From: Aliidiomarina minuta
GTDB lineage: Bacteria; Pseudomonadota; Gammaproteobacteria; Enterobacterales; Alteromonadaceae
DNA length: 64,000 nucleotides
Assembly (NCBI RefSeq): GCF_003987145.1
Contig: NZ_PIPL01000002.1
Span: 248,001 to 312,000 of the forward strand
Reading direction: 5' to 3'
Part shown: positions 8,567 through 17,993 of the stretch, piece by piece
How the letters are laid out: each line of letters opens with the position of its first letter
Position numbering within the stretch: position 1 is the first letter of the stretch
Notes under the pieces: model-generated
Told to the model about the DNA's origin: nothing
Seen by the model: the letters and a program-made list of their open reading frames with translations, nothing else
The model's database searches: none
Translations under genes and position numbers: made by a program

Positions 8567-9919
8567 ATGGCCAAAGAAGTGACCGTACTCATAGTTGATG
8601 ATGAGCCCCATGTGTTGAGTAGCCTGCAGCGCCTGCTGCGGCAGGAAGATTACCAATTACTGCTGGCAAATAGCGCGGCTGAAGCCTTACAGATTATGGA
8701 GGAAACGCTGGTTGATGTGCTGGTGTCAGACTCACGTATGCCTGAAGTTGACGGAACAACGCTGCTCACTCGGGTACAGAAAAAATGGCCTCGTTGCATT
8801 CGTATTCTATTGACCGGTTACCCGGATATTGACGACCTGATTAAAAGTGTTAATGAAGGGCACTTATATCGTTTTATCCAGAAACCCTGGGATGACGATG
8901 AAGTGCGCCTGGTACTGCGTCAGGCTACACGGCTGGCTTTTTCGGAGCGCGAACGGATACGCCTGACCAAGCTTATTCAGACGCGTAATAAGAAGCTGTC
9001 AGAAGTGAACCAACAGCTTGAGGCAAGCGTAACCAAGCGTACAAATGCATTGCGTAAAGCTATTCACTTACGTGATCGGGCCTATAAAAAGCTGGAAAAA
9101 AGTTACCATAACTCCACCGAAGTATTCGCGGCATTGATAAACCAGCGTCTGCCAAAAACCCGGCAAACCAATGACAAAATTAGCGCCTTGGTTAAAGCCT
9201 ATGCAGAACAGGCCGGTTGGGATGCGAAACGTGTGAATGACTTAAGTATGGCGGCTGCTCTATATAATCTCGGAAAAGTTACCTGGACTGATGATTTGCT
9301 GATGACCCCAAGCGATAATTTTCGTGGCAAAGACAGAGATAAATATCGCGAGTATCCAGAGCTTGGTGAAAGTCTGCTGTTATCACTGGAGCCTCTGCAA
9401 CGGGCCGCTTATTTTATTCGCCACCATCAGGAACGTTGGGATGGACGCGGCTTTCCGGATCAACTGGAAGGGGGCGATATTCCGGAAGAGTCACGCCTGC
9501 TTAAATTAGCTATTGATTATATTGAACTGCAACGCGGGATAATTCTGGATCGTATGATGAACCGCGATGATGCTTTGAATAACCTGGGGATCTACGCAGA
9601 CCGGGTCTATGACCCTGAGATGTCTGCCCGTTTTATTGAACTGGTGCATGATAAAGCCCCCGACTTAGAACCTTTGCCAGAAGGCGTTATATTGTGTCGT
9701 CTTAAGCAACTCAAAACTGGCATGTTAGTAAAACGTAACCTGCTGACAGACAGTGGTTTTCTGTTACTCACTGAAGGCACAGTGTTGACTACAGGTATGA
9801 TTGAGAAGCTGATGGGCTTTGAACGCACCCGTCGTGAGCACTACCATGTGCTGATTGACGTATCATCGCAAGACAAAGTGGCGCCTGACTCAGAGTCGGA
9901 ACCACCGCAGGAGGACTGA
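8567..9919 (+). CDS. Response regulator with degenerate HD-GYP output
   Basis: 450 residues. Receiver domain (~5-120) is complete: DDE (11-13), phosphoacceptor Asp55 (VSDSRMP), Thr in LLTGY and Lys in QKPWDD. A coiled coil (~125-180) leads to an HD-GYP-like domain (~185-365). The metal-binding HD pair expected in LLHDIGK is replaced by Tyr233-Asn234 (ALYNLGKV), HPxxG is YPELG, and the GYP signature is HHQERWDGRGFP. c-di-GMP hydrolysis is therefore unlikely; it may bind nucleotide or act by protein contacts. A C-terminal extension (~370-450) resembles the added domain of RpfG-like regulators. It lies between the kinase and the LOV-EAL gene and is likely phosphorylated by that kinase. Confidence 0.87.
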   Translation: MAKEVTVLIVDDEPHVLSSLQRLLRQEDYQLLLANSAAEALQIMEETLVDVLVSDSRMPEVDGTTLLTRVQKKWPRCIRILLTGYPDIDDLIKSVNEGHLYRFIQKPWDDDEVRLVLRQATRLAFSERERIRLTKLIQTRNKKLSEVNQQLEASVTKRTNALRKAIHLRDRAYKKLEKSYHNSTEVFAALINQRLPKTRQTNDKISALVKAYAEQAGWDAKRVNDLSMAAALYNLGKVTWTDDLLMTPSDNFRGKDRDKYREYPELGESLLLSLEPLQRAAYFIRHHQERWDGRGFPDQLEGGDIPEESRLLKLAIDYIELQRGIILDRMMNRDDALNNLGIYADRVYDPEMSARFIELVHDKAPDLEPLPEGVILCRLKQLKTGMLVKRNLLTDSGFLLLTEGTVLTTGMIEKLMGFERTRREHYHVLIDVSSQDKVAPDSESEPPQED

Positions 9920-9924
9920 AGCTG

Positions 9925-12024
9925 ATGATGCGAATGCAGGACTTGCCGGAAGATATTTTCAGTAATGCTATGAGTGCTTCCAGCAATGCCCTGGTGGTTT
10001 GTGATGCGAACAATTCAGAGTTGCCCCTGGTTTATGTAAATCCAGCATTTGAAAAAATTACCGGTTATAGCCCCCAGGAAGTGATAGGCCGTAATATGCG
10101 CTTTTTGCAGGGGCCAGAAACCGGAGCTGATGAAATAGAAACCATTCGCAGATCCATTGAAACGCCCGCGGAAGTCAGGGTTACCCTCAAAAACTATCGT
10201 AAAGACGGTTCCTTTTTCTGGAACCAGCTTTTCATTTGTCCGGCACATAATTCCAGTGGAGAGCTGACTCATTTTATCGGCGTCATACGTGATGCCAGTA
10301 AAGAAGAAGAGTTATCCCGTAAGCTTGCTGACTATGACAACTATGATTCCCTGACCGGTTTGCCGAACCGCAAATTTTTGCAGGAGCGCCTGATTCAATG
10401 CGTTGAGCAGCCACGTTATCCGAATCGGGAACTGGCCGTAGTTTACCTCGATCTGGACGGTTTTAAGCCCATTAATGATCATTTTGGCCATAGCTTTGGC
10501 GATAGCCTGTTACAGGCGATGGCGACTCGTCTACTCGGCCTGGTTCGTGCCGGGGATACTCTGGCCAGGATAGAAAGCGATGAGTTTGTTATTTTGCTGC
10601 CTGATCTGGCCTCTGCAACCAGCGTGGTCGCAATTCTCGAGCGGATCTTGCAAGAAATAGCAGTGCCAGTGATTATGCGGGGAGTTGAAGTGCAGCTCTC
10701 CGCGAGTATTGGTGTCACCTTGAGTGAAAAGGCGCTACCGGATCCTATGGTGCTTATCCAGCAGGCTGACTTAGCTATGCACCAGGCTAAAAAACGAGGC
10801 CGCAATAATTTTCAGTGGTACAGCAGTGATCTGAATGCCTCAGTGACCGACTTTTTGAATATTCGTAATCATATGCAAAAGGCGATAGAAGGTAATGAGT
10901 TTACACTCCATTACCAGCCGAAATTTGATTTACGTAGCCAGCGGTGCAGTGGCATAGAAGCCCTTGCAAGGTGGCATCACCCTATTATGGGAGAAATCTC
11001 TCCTTCGCGTTTTATTCCGGTAGCCGAACAAACTGGTTTTATTATTTCTTTTAGTGAGTGGGCGCTAAGGCAGGCCTGCAAAGATTTTAAGATTTTGCAG
11101 AAAGCAGACCCTGAGTTACCTTCAGTATCCGTCAACATTTCTGTTTTGCATTTTTTGCGCGATAACTTTGTCGATAGTATACGGGAGATATTACGTGAGG
11201 CTGAATTCGAGCCTGCTTGTCTTGACCTTGAGATAACCGAATCAGTACTGTTATCTGACCCCGAAGATAGTATTAAAAAAATGCGGGCACTTAAGAAACT
11301 GGGGCTGAGCTTATCCCTGGATGATTTCGGTACTGGTTTTTCCAGTTTTAGTTATTTGAAAAAACTGCCTATTGATACGCTGAAAATCGATCGTTCTTTT
11401 ATTGCTGATCTTACCCATGAAAAAGGCGATGCGGCAATTGTTCAGGGCATTATTTCGATGTCACACCATCTGGGCTTGCGGGTTGTCGCTGAAGGCGTTG
11501 AAAGCAAAGCGCAACTGAACTTTTTGCAGCGCGCACTTTGTGATGAAATTCAGGGGTTTCTGAAGGCTAGGCCAATGCCTTTGCAAGCGATTGAATCTTT
11601 TATGAGTCAGTACCGGCAGCAGGTTGAGGTGGAAAAAGAAGCAGATATTATGCTGCCTGTGGTGTTACTGGTGGATGACGAACCCAATGTGCTGCGCTCT
11701 TTGCAACGCTTGCTGCGACGCGATGGTTATCAAATACTAACCGCGGAGAATGCAGAACAGGCATTTGAACTGCTGACGGAGCATGACGTCAATGTCATAG
11801 TTTCCGACCAGAGAATGCGCCATATGAATGGTACTGAGTTGCTGAATCATGTGAAGTCGATGTACCCCTCTATTGTTCGTATTGTATTATCCGGCTATAT
11901 GGACTTAAAATCAGTAACGGCTGCTATTAATCAGGGGCAGATATATAAGTTTCTGACTAAGCCCTGGGACGATAAAGAATTGCGCCAGGTGGTGCGTGAC
12001 GCGGTGCACCTGAATCATAAATAA
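9925..12024 (+). CDS. LOV-like PAS-GGDEF-EAL-REC protein
   Basis: 699 residues; GGAGG lies 10 bases before ATG 9925. The PAS domain (~10-125) has the LOV signature except for its cysteine: GRNMRFLQG with Met58 where photoactive LOV domains have Cys, plus NYRKDG and FFWNQL. GGDEF (~135-295) is degenerate (RIESDEF) but keeps an RxxD I-site (RAGD five residues before). EAL (~305-560) keeps EALARW, DDFGTGFSSF, KIDRSF, AEGVE and QGF, so phosphodiesterase activity is likely. A C-terminal receiver (~575-695) has VDDE, phosphoacceptor VSDQRM and TKPWDD; it is closely similar to the receiver of the preceding gene, suggesting one kinase serves both. Confidence 0.9.
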   Translation: MMRMQDLPEDIFSNAMSASSNALVVCDANNSELPLVYVNPAFEKITGYSPQEVIGRNMRFLQGPETGADEIETIRRSIETPAEVRVTLKNYRKDGSFFWNQLFICPAHNSSGELTHFIGVIRDASKEEELSRKLADYDNYDSLTGLPNRKFLQERLIQCVEQPRYPNRELAVVYLDLDGFKPINDHFGHSFGDSLLQAMATRLLGLVRAGDTLARIESDEFVILLPDLASATSVVAILERILQEIAVPVIMRGVEVQLSASIGVTLSEKALPDPMVLIQQADLAMHQAKKRGRNNFQWYSSDLNASVTDFLNIRNHMQKAIEGNEFTLHYQPKFDLRSQRCSGIEALARWHHPIMGEISPSRFIPVAEQTGFIISFSEWALRQACKDFKILQKADPELPSVSVNISVLHFLRDNFVDSIREILREAEFEPACLDLEITESVLLSDPEDSIKKMRALKKLGLSLSLDDFGTGFSSFSYLKKLPIDTLKIDRSFIADLTHEKGDAAIVQGIISMSHHLGLRVVAEGVESKAQLNFLQRALCDEIQGFLKARPMPLQAIESFMSQYRQQVEVEKEADIMLPVVLLVDDEPNVLRSLQRLLRRDGYQILTAENAEQAFELLTEHDVNVIVSDQRMRHMNGTELLNHVKSMYPSIVRIVLSGYMDLKSVTAAINQGQIYKFLTKPWDDKELRQVVRDAVHLNHK

Positions 12025-12050
12025 GAATTAAAAATAAGCAGGAGTCTGCG

Positions 12051-13073
12051 ATGCGTTTTTTGTACCTGACCGTTATTGGCCTGTTAGCGGCCTGTAGCAA
12101 TAGTGAGCCCGTAGAACCTACGGAATCAGGCTTGCCCGTTCTTAAAATAGATCCTTTTAGCCTTACCGTATCGGGTATTTCTTCCGGTGGGTATATGGCA
12201 CAGCAGCTTCATCTGGCACATGCTGAACGAGTAAAAGGTGCTGCTATTATTGCAGCGGGCCCTTATGACTGTGCGCAAGGGTCGCTGGGTGTTGCGCTTT
12301 CTGAGTGCATGGGAAACCCGGAAACCCCGCCGTCGGCCAGCCATCTGCTGGACCGGGCTATGAAAAGAGCTGAAGAGCGAAAAATTGCTTCTTTGGGTCA
12401 GGTGCAACGGCACCAGGTATGGCTGTTTCGTGGTCAGCAGGACACTACAGTTGGTGCGGATGTATTTGCCAGCCAGGTAGATTTTTACCGGGCTTTGGTT
12501 GCTCCTGGCAATCTGCATGTGGAAACAGAGCAAAATATAAATCATTTATTTCCGACTCTTGATTATGGTACCGACTGTAATGTCAGCGAACCGCCTTATC
12601 TTGGAGCCTGCGGTTATGACGCGGCGGGCGAGTTGCTAAAGGCATTATATGGTTTTGCGCATGAACCCAGTGAGCCGGCGCAAGGTGAACTGATTACCTT
12701 TAATCAGCATCAGGCCGCTGGAAAGCATAGCAGAACACTGGCTGAAGACGGTTATGTATATGTACCTGAAGATTGTGCTGAGGGAGCTTCCTGTAGTTTA
12801 CATATCAGTTTTCATGGCTGTAATCAGCAAGGAGAAGAGGTAGGTGATGTATTCGCCCGGCATAATGGACTGAACCGCTGGGCAGATAGCAATCGCCTGG
12901 TGATTCTGTACCCCCAGGTGGAAGCTAGTAAAGTGATGCCGATGAACCCTCAGGGATGCTGGGATTGGTGGGGGTATACCAATACAGCTTACGCGACTAA
13001 GGATGGCGAACAAATTCAGGCGGTGATCGCGATGGTAAGGGAAATCGCGGGCATTCAGATGGACGACGAGTAA
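12051..13073 (+). CDS. Lipoprotein short-chain PHA (PHB) depolymerase, type 2 catalytic domain
   Basis: 340 residues with CAGGAG before the start. A lipobox (LLAAC) marks an outer-membrane or surface lipoprotein. The nucleophile motif GISSGGYMA lies near the N-terminus, and the C-terminal half has SFHGCNQQ, NRWADSNRLVILYPQ and NPQGCWDWWGY, typical of polyhydroxyalkanoate depolymerases of catalytic type 2. It should cleave poly(3-hydroxybutyrate) or oligomers outside the cell. The next gene, 10 bp on, is a GntP-type permease that could import the released hydroxy acid. Feruloyl or other esterase activity is the alternative. Confidence 0.85.
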   Translation: MRFLYLTVIGLLAACSNSEPVEPTESGLPVLKIDPFSLTVSGISSGGYMAQQLHLAHAERVKGAAIIAAGPYDCAQGSLGVALSECMGNPETPPSASHLLDRAMKRAEERKIASLGQVQRHQVWLFRGQQDTTVGADVFASQVDFYRALVAPGNLHVETEQNINHLFPTLDYGTDCNVSEPPYLGACGYDAAGELLKALYGFAHEPSEPAQGELITFNQHQAAGKHSRTLAEDGYVYVPEDCAEGASCSLHISFHGCNQQGEEVGDVFARHNGLNRWADSNRLVILYPQVEASKVMPMNPQGCWDWWGYTNTAYATKDGEQIQAVIAMVREIAGIQMDDE

Positions 13074-13083
13074 GGAACTTCAG

Positions 13084-14457
13084 ATGTTAGGTAATTTAGG
13101 CCTTCTGCTGGGACTAGCTCTGCTTATTGTACTGGCACTGCGCGGCATGAATATTCTAATTGCCGTCCTGCTTTCGATTCTGCTTATTGGCGTCACAAAC
13201 AACATGGCCATGGCGGATGTTTTTCTGCAGTATTTTCCCTTTGGTTCTTCAGGGGCCTTCTCCTTTGCCGGTAGCTTCTTTTTACTCTTTTTATGTGGTG
13301 CTATTTTTGGTCGCATTATGGCTGCCAGCCAGGCTGCAGGTAGTATCGCTTTAGCTATTACTGGCTGGCTTGGAGTCAAACGTGCCTTACTGGTAGCTAT
13401 GCTGGTGTGTGCTTTGTTGACCTACGGCGGTGTGGTTGTCTTTGTGGTGATATTCACCATGTATCCGCTGGGGGTCACCCTAATGCGTGAGGCCAATATA
13501 CCGCGTCGTATTTATGCTGCGGCTATCGCACTTGGAGCCGGTACGTTTACGATGACCGCACTGCCGGGAACACCTTCAATTCATAATGTAATTGCGGCTA
13601 ACGCTCTGGGTACGGATCTGTTTGCTGGCGGTTGGATAGGTTTATTGGCCGGTGTTTTGATGGCGGCGCTGGGTATGTGGTATTTACAGCATGAATGGAA
13701 AAAATCATTGGCACGGGGCGAAGGCTATCAGGCTACCGAGCAGGACCAGCAGATGCAAAAACTGGCCGCCTCGGCAGGTAAAGTCCCAGACTGGCGTTTG
13801 TCACTGATACCTATAGTGATAGTACTGGGTATCATTGTACTGCCTCGTATTCTGATGCTGAGCGGTTTAACGGGTAGCGATTGGGCCTCAGCCGTGGTTG
13901 CCTTTAACCTCGCGCAGCCAATTCTTTGGGCGAGTATGGCGCTGATAGCCGGGGCGTTATCCTGTTTGCTGCTGTTTCCACCAGTACGCAGAGGATTCTC
14001 GAAAACCCTGGGGCAGGGCGCTGATGATTCCGTTATGCCATTATTAAACACCGCCGCTGTGATTGGTTTTGGTGGCGTGGTTATTCAAACAGCGGGATTT
14101 CACCAATTCGCTGAGTGGTTGCTGAGTCTGAACATGCCGCCTCTGTTATCTGTCTACGTTTCGGCTAACCTGATTTCCGGCGTGACGGCTTCCGCTTCTG
14201 GCGGCCTGCAAATTTTCATGTCTAGTCTAGCGCCCGCTTATCTGGAAGCTGGGGTGAGTGCTGAAGTTCTTCACCGTGTTTCAAATCTGGCTGCGGGCGG
14301 TTTGGATGCATTACCGCACTCTGGGGCTGTAATTGCGTTGCTGACGCTCATGGGGCTGACTCATAAAGAAGCTTACAAAGATATTTTTGTGGTTTCTGTG
14401 CTGGTGCCCCTGGTTGCCGGGTTGGTGGCCATTGCGGCATTGGCTGTGTGGCCGTGA
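13084..14457 (+). CDS. GntP-family permease, candidate 3-hydroxybutyrate importer
   Basis: Inner-membrane transporter of 457 residues with about 12 hydrophobic segments. Features of the gluconate/GntP branch of the ion transporter superfamily are visible: repeated small-residue helices, FTMTALPGTPSIHN in the re-entrant region of the first half and SGVTASASGGLQIF plus GGLDALPHSGAV in the second. Family members carry gluconate, lactate-like or 3-hydroxybutyrate acids with protons. Placement 10 bp behind a PHA depolymerase favours 3-hydroxybutyrate; that substrate is inference. The first ATG is used; it overlaps no other gene. Confidence 0.8.
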   Translation: MLGNLGLLLGLALLIVLALRGMNILIAVLLSILLIGVTNNMAMADVFLQYFPFGSSGAFSFAGSFFLLFLCGAIFGRIMAASQAAGSIALAITGWLGVKRALLVAMLVCALLTYGGVVVFVVIFTMYPLGVTLMREANIPRRIYAAAIALGAGTFTMTALPGTPSIHNVIAANALGTDLFAGGWIGLLAGVLMAALGMWYLQHEWKKSLARGEGYQATEQDQQMQKLAASAGKVPDWRLSLIPIVIVLGIIVLPRILMLSGLTGSDWASAVVAFNLAQPILWASMALIAGALSCLLLFPPVRRGFSKTLGQGADDSVMPLLNTAAVIGFGGVVIQTAGFHQFAEWLLSLNMPPLLSVYVSANLISGVTASASGGLQIFMSSLAPAYLEAGVSAEVLHRVSNLAAGGLDALPHSGAVIALLTLMGLTHKEAYKDIFVVSVLVPLVAGLVAIAALAVWP

Positions 14458-14613
14458 CACCAGGCGAGGTTAGTACTCCCTGAAGGCATGTTGATCGCCT
14501 TTAGTCTTGCCTGGTTGTTAACTGGGCGTGCTGCGCTGGACACGCTGGGTTGAGTGACGTAGAAATAGGCTCTGCTCATATTACCAAATTATTACCAACA
14601 GCAAAGGATTAGA

Positions 14614-17600
14614 ATGAAAATAACAAAATCTATTGCAGCACTGGGAATGGTTGGCGCGTTAGCGTGCTCGGCCTGTAACAACAGTGCAGATGCTAATGAC
14701 AATGACAGCTGGTCTGTCAGCGACCCTATGGGTGAATTCACCAGCGTTGAGATTAATACCGACAGCGGCACCTGGATGAGTGTCGATATCAGCCCGGATT
14801 CAGAATATATTGTGTTCGATTTACTGGGCGACATCTACCGTATGCCAGCAGATGGTGGCGACGCCGAGTTGTTGCGTGGTGGTATAGGCTGGCATATGCA
14901 GCCGACCTATAGTCCTGATGGTAATTATATTGCTTTCACCTCAGATGAAAATGGTGGCGATAATATCTGGGTCATGAACGCTGATGGCAGTGACGCTTAT
15001 GCGGTCACCAATGAAACTTTTCGTTTACTGAATAGCCCCGCCTGGAGCCCGGATAGTAACTATCTGGCAGCGCGTAAGCACTTTACCGCACGCCGCTCAC
15101 TGGGAGCGGGTGAGATCTGGATGTACCATCGCCGTGGTGGTAGTGGCGTGCAGTTGACTGAGCGCCCTAATGACCAGAAAGATTTGGGCGAACCTGCTTT
15201 TTCGCCTGACGGCCGTTATGTCTATTATTCTCAGGATGTGACCCCAGGACCTGTCTTTGAGTATAGTAAGGATTCGGTTTCCGGCATTTATGCGGTGCGC
15301 CGTTATGATTTAGAAAATGGTGAAATTGATACCGTAATATCGGGTATGGGTGGAGCTATCCGGCCTACACCGTCACCGGATGGACGTTACCTGGCCTACG
15401 TCGCTCGCGATGATTTCCAAAGCTCGCTTTATGTACAAGACATGGAAACAGGTGAAAGCCGTAAGCTGTATGACGACTTGAGTCGTGATATGCAGGAAAC
15501 CTGGGCCATTCATGGTGTCTATCCGCATATGGGCTGGACTGACGATAGCGAAGAACTGGTGTTTTATGCCCGTGGCGGCATTCACCGGCTGAACCTGAAT
15601 GACGCAAGCGTCGCTCAGGTACCTTTTTCGGTAAACACGCAAAAACAGGTGCAGCAGGCACTGCGTTTTCGTCAGCCAATAGAAGAAGATGAATTCGATG
15701 TTCGTATGCTACGCCACACTCAGGTTTCACCTGATGCGGACCAGGCAGTTTATGATGCTATGGGTCATATATATATACGTGATCTACCAGCCGGCGAGCC
15801 AGCTCGTCTTACCGGGCAGAACGAGCGTTTTGAATTCTTCCCTTCATATTCCCGTGATGGCCGTCATCTGGTGTATGCAACCTGGCACGATCAGGAACAG
15901 GGTCAGATTATTGTCCGGGACCTGGAAACGGGGGCAGAACAGATACTGGCAACTGGCAAGGGTAAATTTGTTGAACCGGTGTTTGCGCCCGATGGCAATG
16001 CGGTAGTGTACCGTAAGATTCGCGGTGGTTATCTGAGTGACCCTGTACACAGTGTTAAGCCAGGTATTTACCATTTGTCGCTGGACAGTGATGAGCCGAC
16101 TTTCCTGACAGCGCATGGTTCTTCGGCTCACTTTGGTGACCGTTCAGATAAGCTGTATTACACCGCTCAAGGGCCGGAACTGCGTGAAATTAATATTGAG
16201 GATCAACAGCAGCGTACGCTTTATACCTCAGAGCATGCCACTGAATTTAAAGTGTCTCCGGATGGTCAGTATCTGGCCTTCGCTGAGCGCTTCCGGGTGC
16301 ATGTAACGCCTTTTGCGTCTCGTGGCTCAGCTATTCATATCAGCCCCAGCGACAATCAGTTCCCGATTGAACAGCTGTCGAAGCGCGCAGGCGACAATAT
16401 TTCCTGGGCCGGCGATTCCAGCAGTCTTTACTGGACCTTAGGCCCAGAGCTTTATAGTGCATCTTTGGACGGTATCTTTGATATTCGCGACAACGGTGAA
16501 CTGCAGCTAGTTGAAAACGGCACGAATATTGGCTTTAGTCAGTCGGTGTATATACCTGAGCAAAGTTTTGCGTTTACCGGCGGTACTGCGGTAACCATGA
16601 ACGGTGACCAGGTGATTGAGAATGCCGTGGTATTGGTAGAAGGCAATAAGATAACAGCGGTAGGTAGTTATGGCGAAGTGGATATTCCTGCGAATGCTGA
16701 ACGTATCGACTTTACCGGTAAAACCCTGATCCCAGGGCTGATTGATACCCATGCCCACGGCGCTCAGGGTGAAAGCCAGATTATTCCACAGCAGAACTGG
16801 AATCTTTATGCTGGACTTACTTTTGGTGTCACAACTATTCATGATCCGTCAAATAACACGGCGCAGATTTTTACGGCCAGTGAAATGCAACGGGCGGGTC
16901 ACATTGTAGGGCCACGTATATTCTCTACCGGCACTATTTTATATGGTGCTGCAGGTCCAGGTTTTACCGCCCATGTAGACAGTCTTGATGACGCACGTTT
17001 TCATATTGAACGTTTGAAAAAAGCGGGCGCGTTTTCAGTTAAAAGTTACAATCAGCCACGTCGTGATCAGCGTCAGCAATTTATTCAGGCTGCTCGTGAA
17101 ATGGAAATGATGGTGATGCCTGAAGGTGGTTCGCTGTTCCAGCACAATATAAGCATGGTGCAGGATGGCCATAGTGCGATTGAGCATTCGATTCCGGTGG
17201 CTGAAATTTTTGATGATGTGCTGCAGTTCTGGCGTCAGACAGAAACTGCTTATACGCCGACTTTAGGGGTTGCTTATGGTGGTATCTGGGGAGAGAACTA
17301 CTGGTATGCACAGAGCAATGTCTGGGAGCATCCGCGACTGAGCCAGTATGTTCCTGAACGCGTTCTGCGTCCGCGGAGCATGCGTCGTGAAGTTGCTCCA
17401 GAGCACCATTATAACCACTTCAATATTGCAGCCGGTGCAAAAGCGCTGCAGGACGAAGGCGTGCTGGTAACAGCAGGTGCTCACGGTCAGCGTGAAGGCC
17501 TGGCGCAACATTGGGAAATTTGGATGATGGAGCAAGGCGGCATGAGTGCTCATCAAGCCTTGCGTACAGCCACTATAGACGCTGCTACTAGCCTGGGCAT

Positions 17601-17796
17601 GGAGCATGCTATAGGCTCGATCGAGGCCGGTAAACTGGCTGACATGGTGTTAGTGGAAGGTAATATCCTGGAAGACTTGCGAGTGTCGGATCGCGTTAGC
17701 CATGTCATGGTTAATGGTCGCCTGTTTGATGCTGAAGAGATGCAGGAACTGGGTTCAGATGTGCAACCGAGAGCGCCTTTGTATTTCGAAGATTAA
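14614..17796 (+). CDS. TolB/PD40 beta-propeller - amidohydrolase fusion, exported
   Basis: 1060 residues with AAAGGAT before the start. The N-terminus has a signal peptide with Cys18/Cys21 (GALACSAC), probably a lipoprotein. Residues ~40-620 hold many PD40/TolB-like repeats (SPDGRYVYYS, SPDGRYLAYVA, APDGNAVVYR) forming beta-propeller blades. Residues ~650-1040 are an amidohydrolase domain with metal-binding DTHAHG (~residue 711), VKSYNQP (possible bridging Lys), IEHSIP and TAGAHGQ. Such fusions are common in marine Gammaproteobacteria and are annotated as amidohydrolases; a peptide or cyclic amide substrate is possible but unknown. A strong terminator follows. Confidence 0.85.
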   Translation: MKITKSIAALGMVGALACSACNNSADANDNDSWSVSDPMGEFTSVEINTDSGTWMSVDISPDSEYIVFDLLGDIYRMPADGGDAELLRGGIGWHMQPTYSPDGNYIAFTSDENGGDNIWVMNADGSDAYAVTNETFRLLNSPAWSPDSNYLAARKHFTARRSLGAGEIWMYHRRGGSGVQLTERPNDQKDLGEPAFSPDGRYVYYSQDVTPGPVFEYSKDSVSGIYAVRRYDLENGEIDTVISGMGGAIRPTPSPDGRYLAYVARDDFQSSLYVQDMETGESRKLYDDLSRDMQETWAIHGVYPHMGWTDDSEELVFYARGGIHRLNLNDASVAQVPFSVNTQKQVQQALRFRQPIEEDEFDVRMLRHTQVSPDADQAVYDAMGHIYIRDLPAGEPARLTGQNERFEFFPSYSRDGRHLVYATWHDQEQGQIIVRDLETGAEQILATGKGKFVEPVFAPDGNAVVYRKIRGGYLSDPVHSVKPGIYHLSLDSDEPTFLTAHGSSAHFGDRSDKLYYTAQGPELREINIEDQQQRTLYTSEHATEFKVSPDGQYLAFAERFRVHVTPFASRGSAIHISPSDNQFPIEQLSKRAGDNISWAGDSSSLYWTLGPELYSASLDGIFDIRDNGELQLVENGTNIGFSQSVYIPEQSFAFTGGTAVTMNGDQVIENAVVLVEGNKITAVGSYGEVDIPANAERIDFTGKTLIPGLIDTHAHGAQGESQIIPQQNWNLYAGLTFGVTTIHDPSNNTAQIFTASEMQRAGHIVGPRIFSTGTILYGAAGPGFTAHVDSLDDARFHIERLKKAGAFSVKSYNQPRRDQRQQFIQAAREMEMMVMPEGGSLFQHNISMVQDGHSAIEHSIPVAEIFDDVLQFWRQTETAYTPTLGVAYGGIWGENYWYAQSNVWEHPRLSQYVPERVLRPRSMRREVAPEHHYNHFNIAAGAKALQDEGVLVTAGAHGQREGLAQHWEIWMMEQGGMSAHQALRTATIDAATSLGMEHAIGSIEAGKLADMVLVEGNILEDLRVSDRVSHVMVNGRLFDAEEMQELGSDVQPRAPLYFED

Positions 17797-17820
17797 AAAG
17801 CGCTGATTACTACTCGATTA

Positions 17821-17853
17821 AAAAGGCTGAAGCTTAAACTTCAGCCTTTTTTT
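17821..17853 (+). terminator. Rho-independent terminator after the amidohydrolase gene
   Basis: GGCTGAAG pairs with CTTCAGCC over a 6-base loop, followed by seven T. A-rich bases before the stem extend pairing, so it may also stop minus-strand transcription. Confidence 0.9.
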
Positions 17854-17993
17854 GTGCTTCGATTCAGGATTCTCCAATTCATGTCGATATATAAATCAAA
17901 GAGTTCTGATTTTTAGTCTTTGCAAAGAGAGATGGCTGCGGTACTTTGAATAGAAATTAAATCCTGGATTAATAATAAAAAAATGGCACTACT

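Noticed and set aside
12126..12545. 139-codon minus-strand frame inside the PHA depolymerase gene
   Set aside because: Opposite a gene with clear catalytic motifs; no recognisable features of its own.
14458..14613. Possible terminator between the GntP permease and amidohydrolase genes (CCAGGC...GCCTGG)
   Set aside because: Arms are about 40 bases apart with no T-tract; too weak to annotate.
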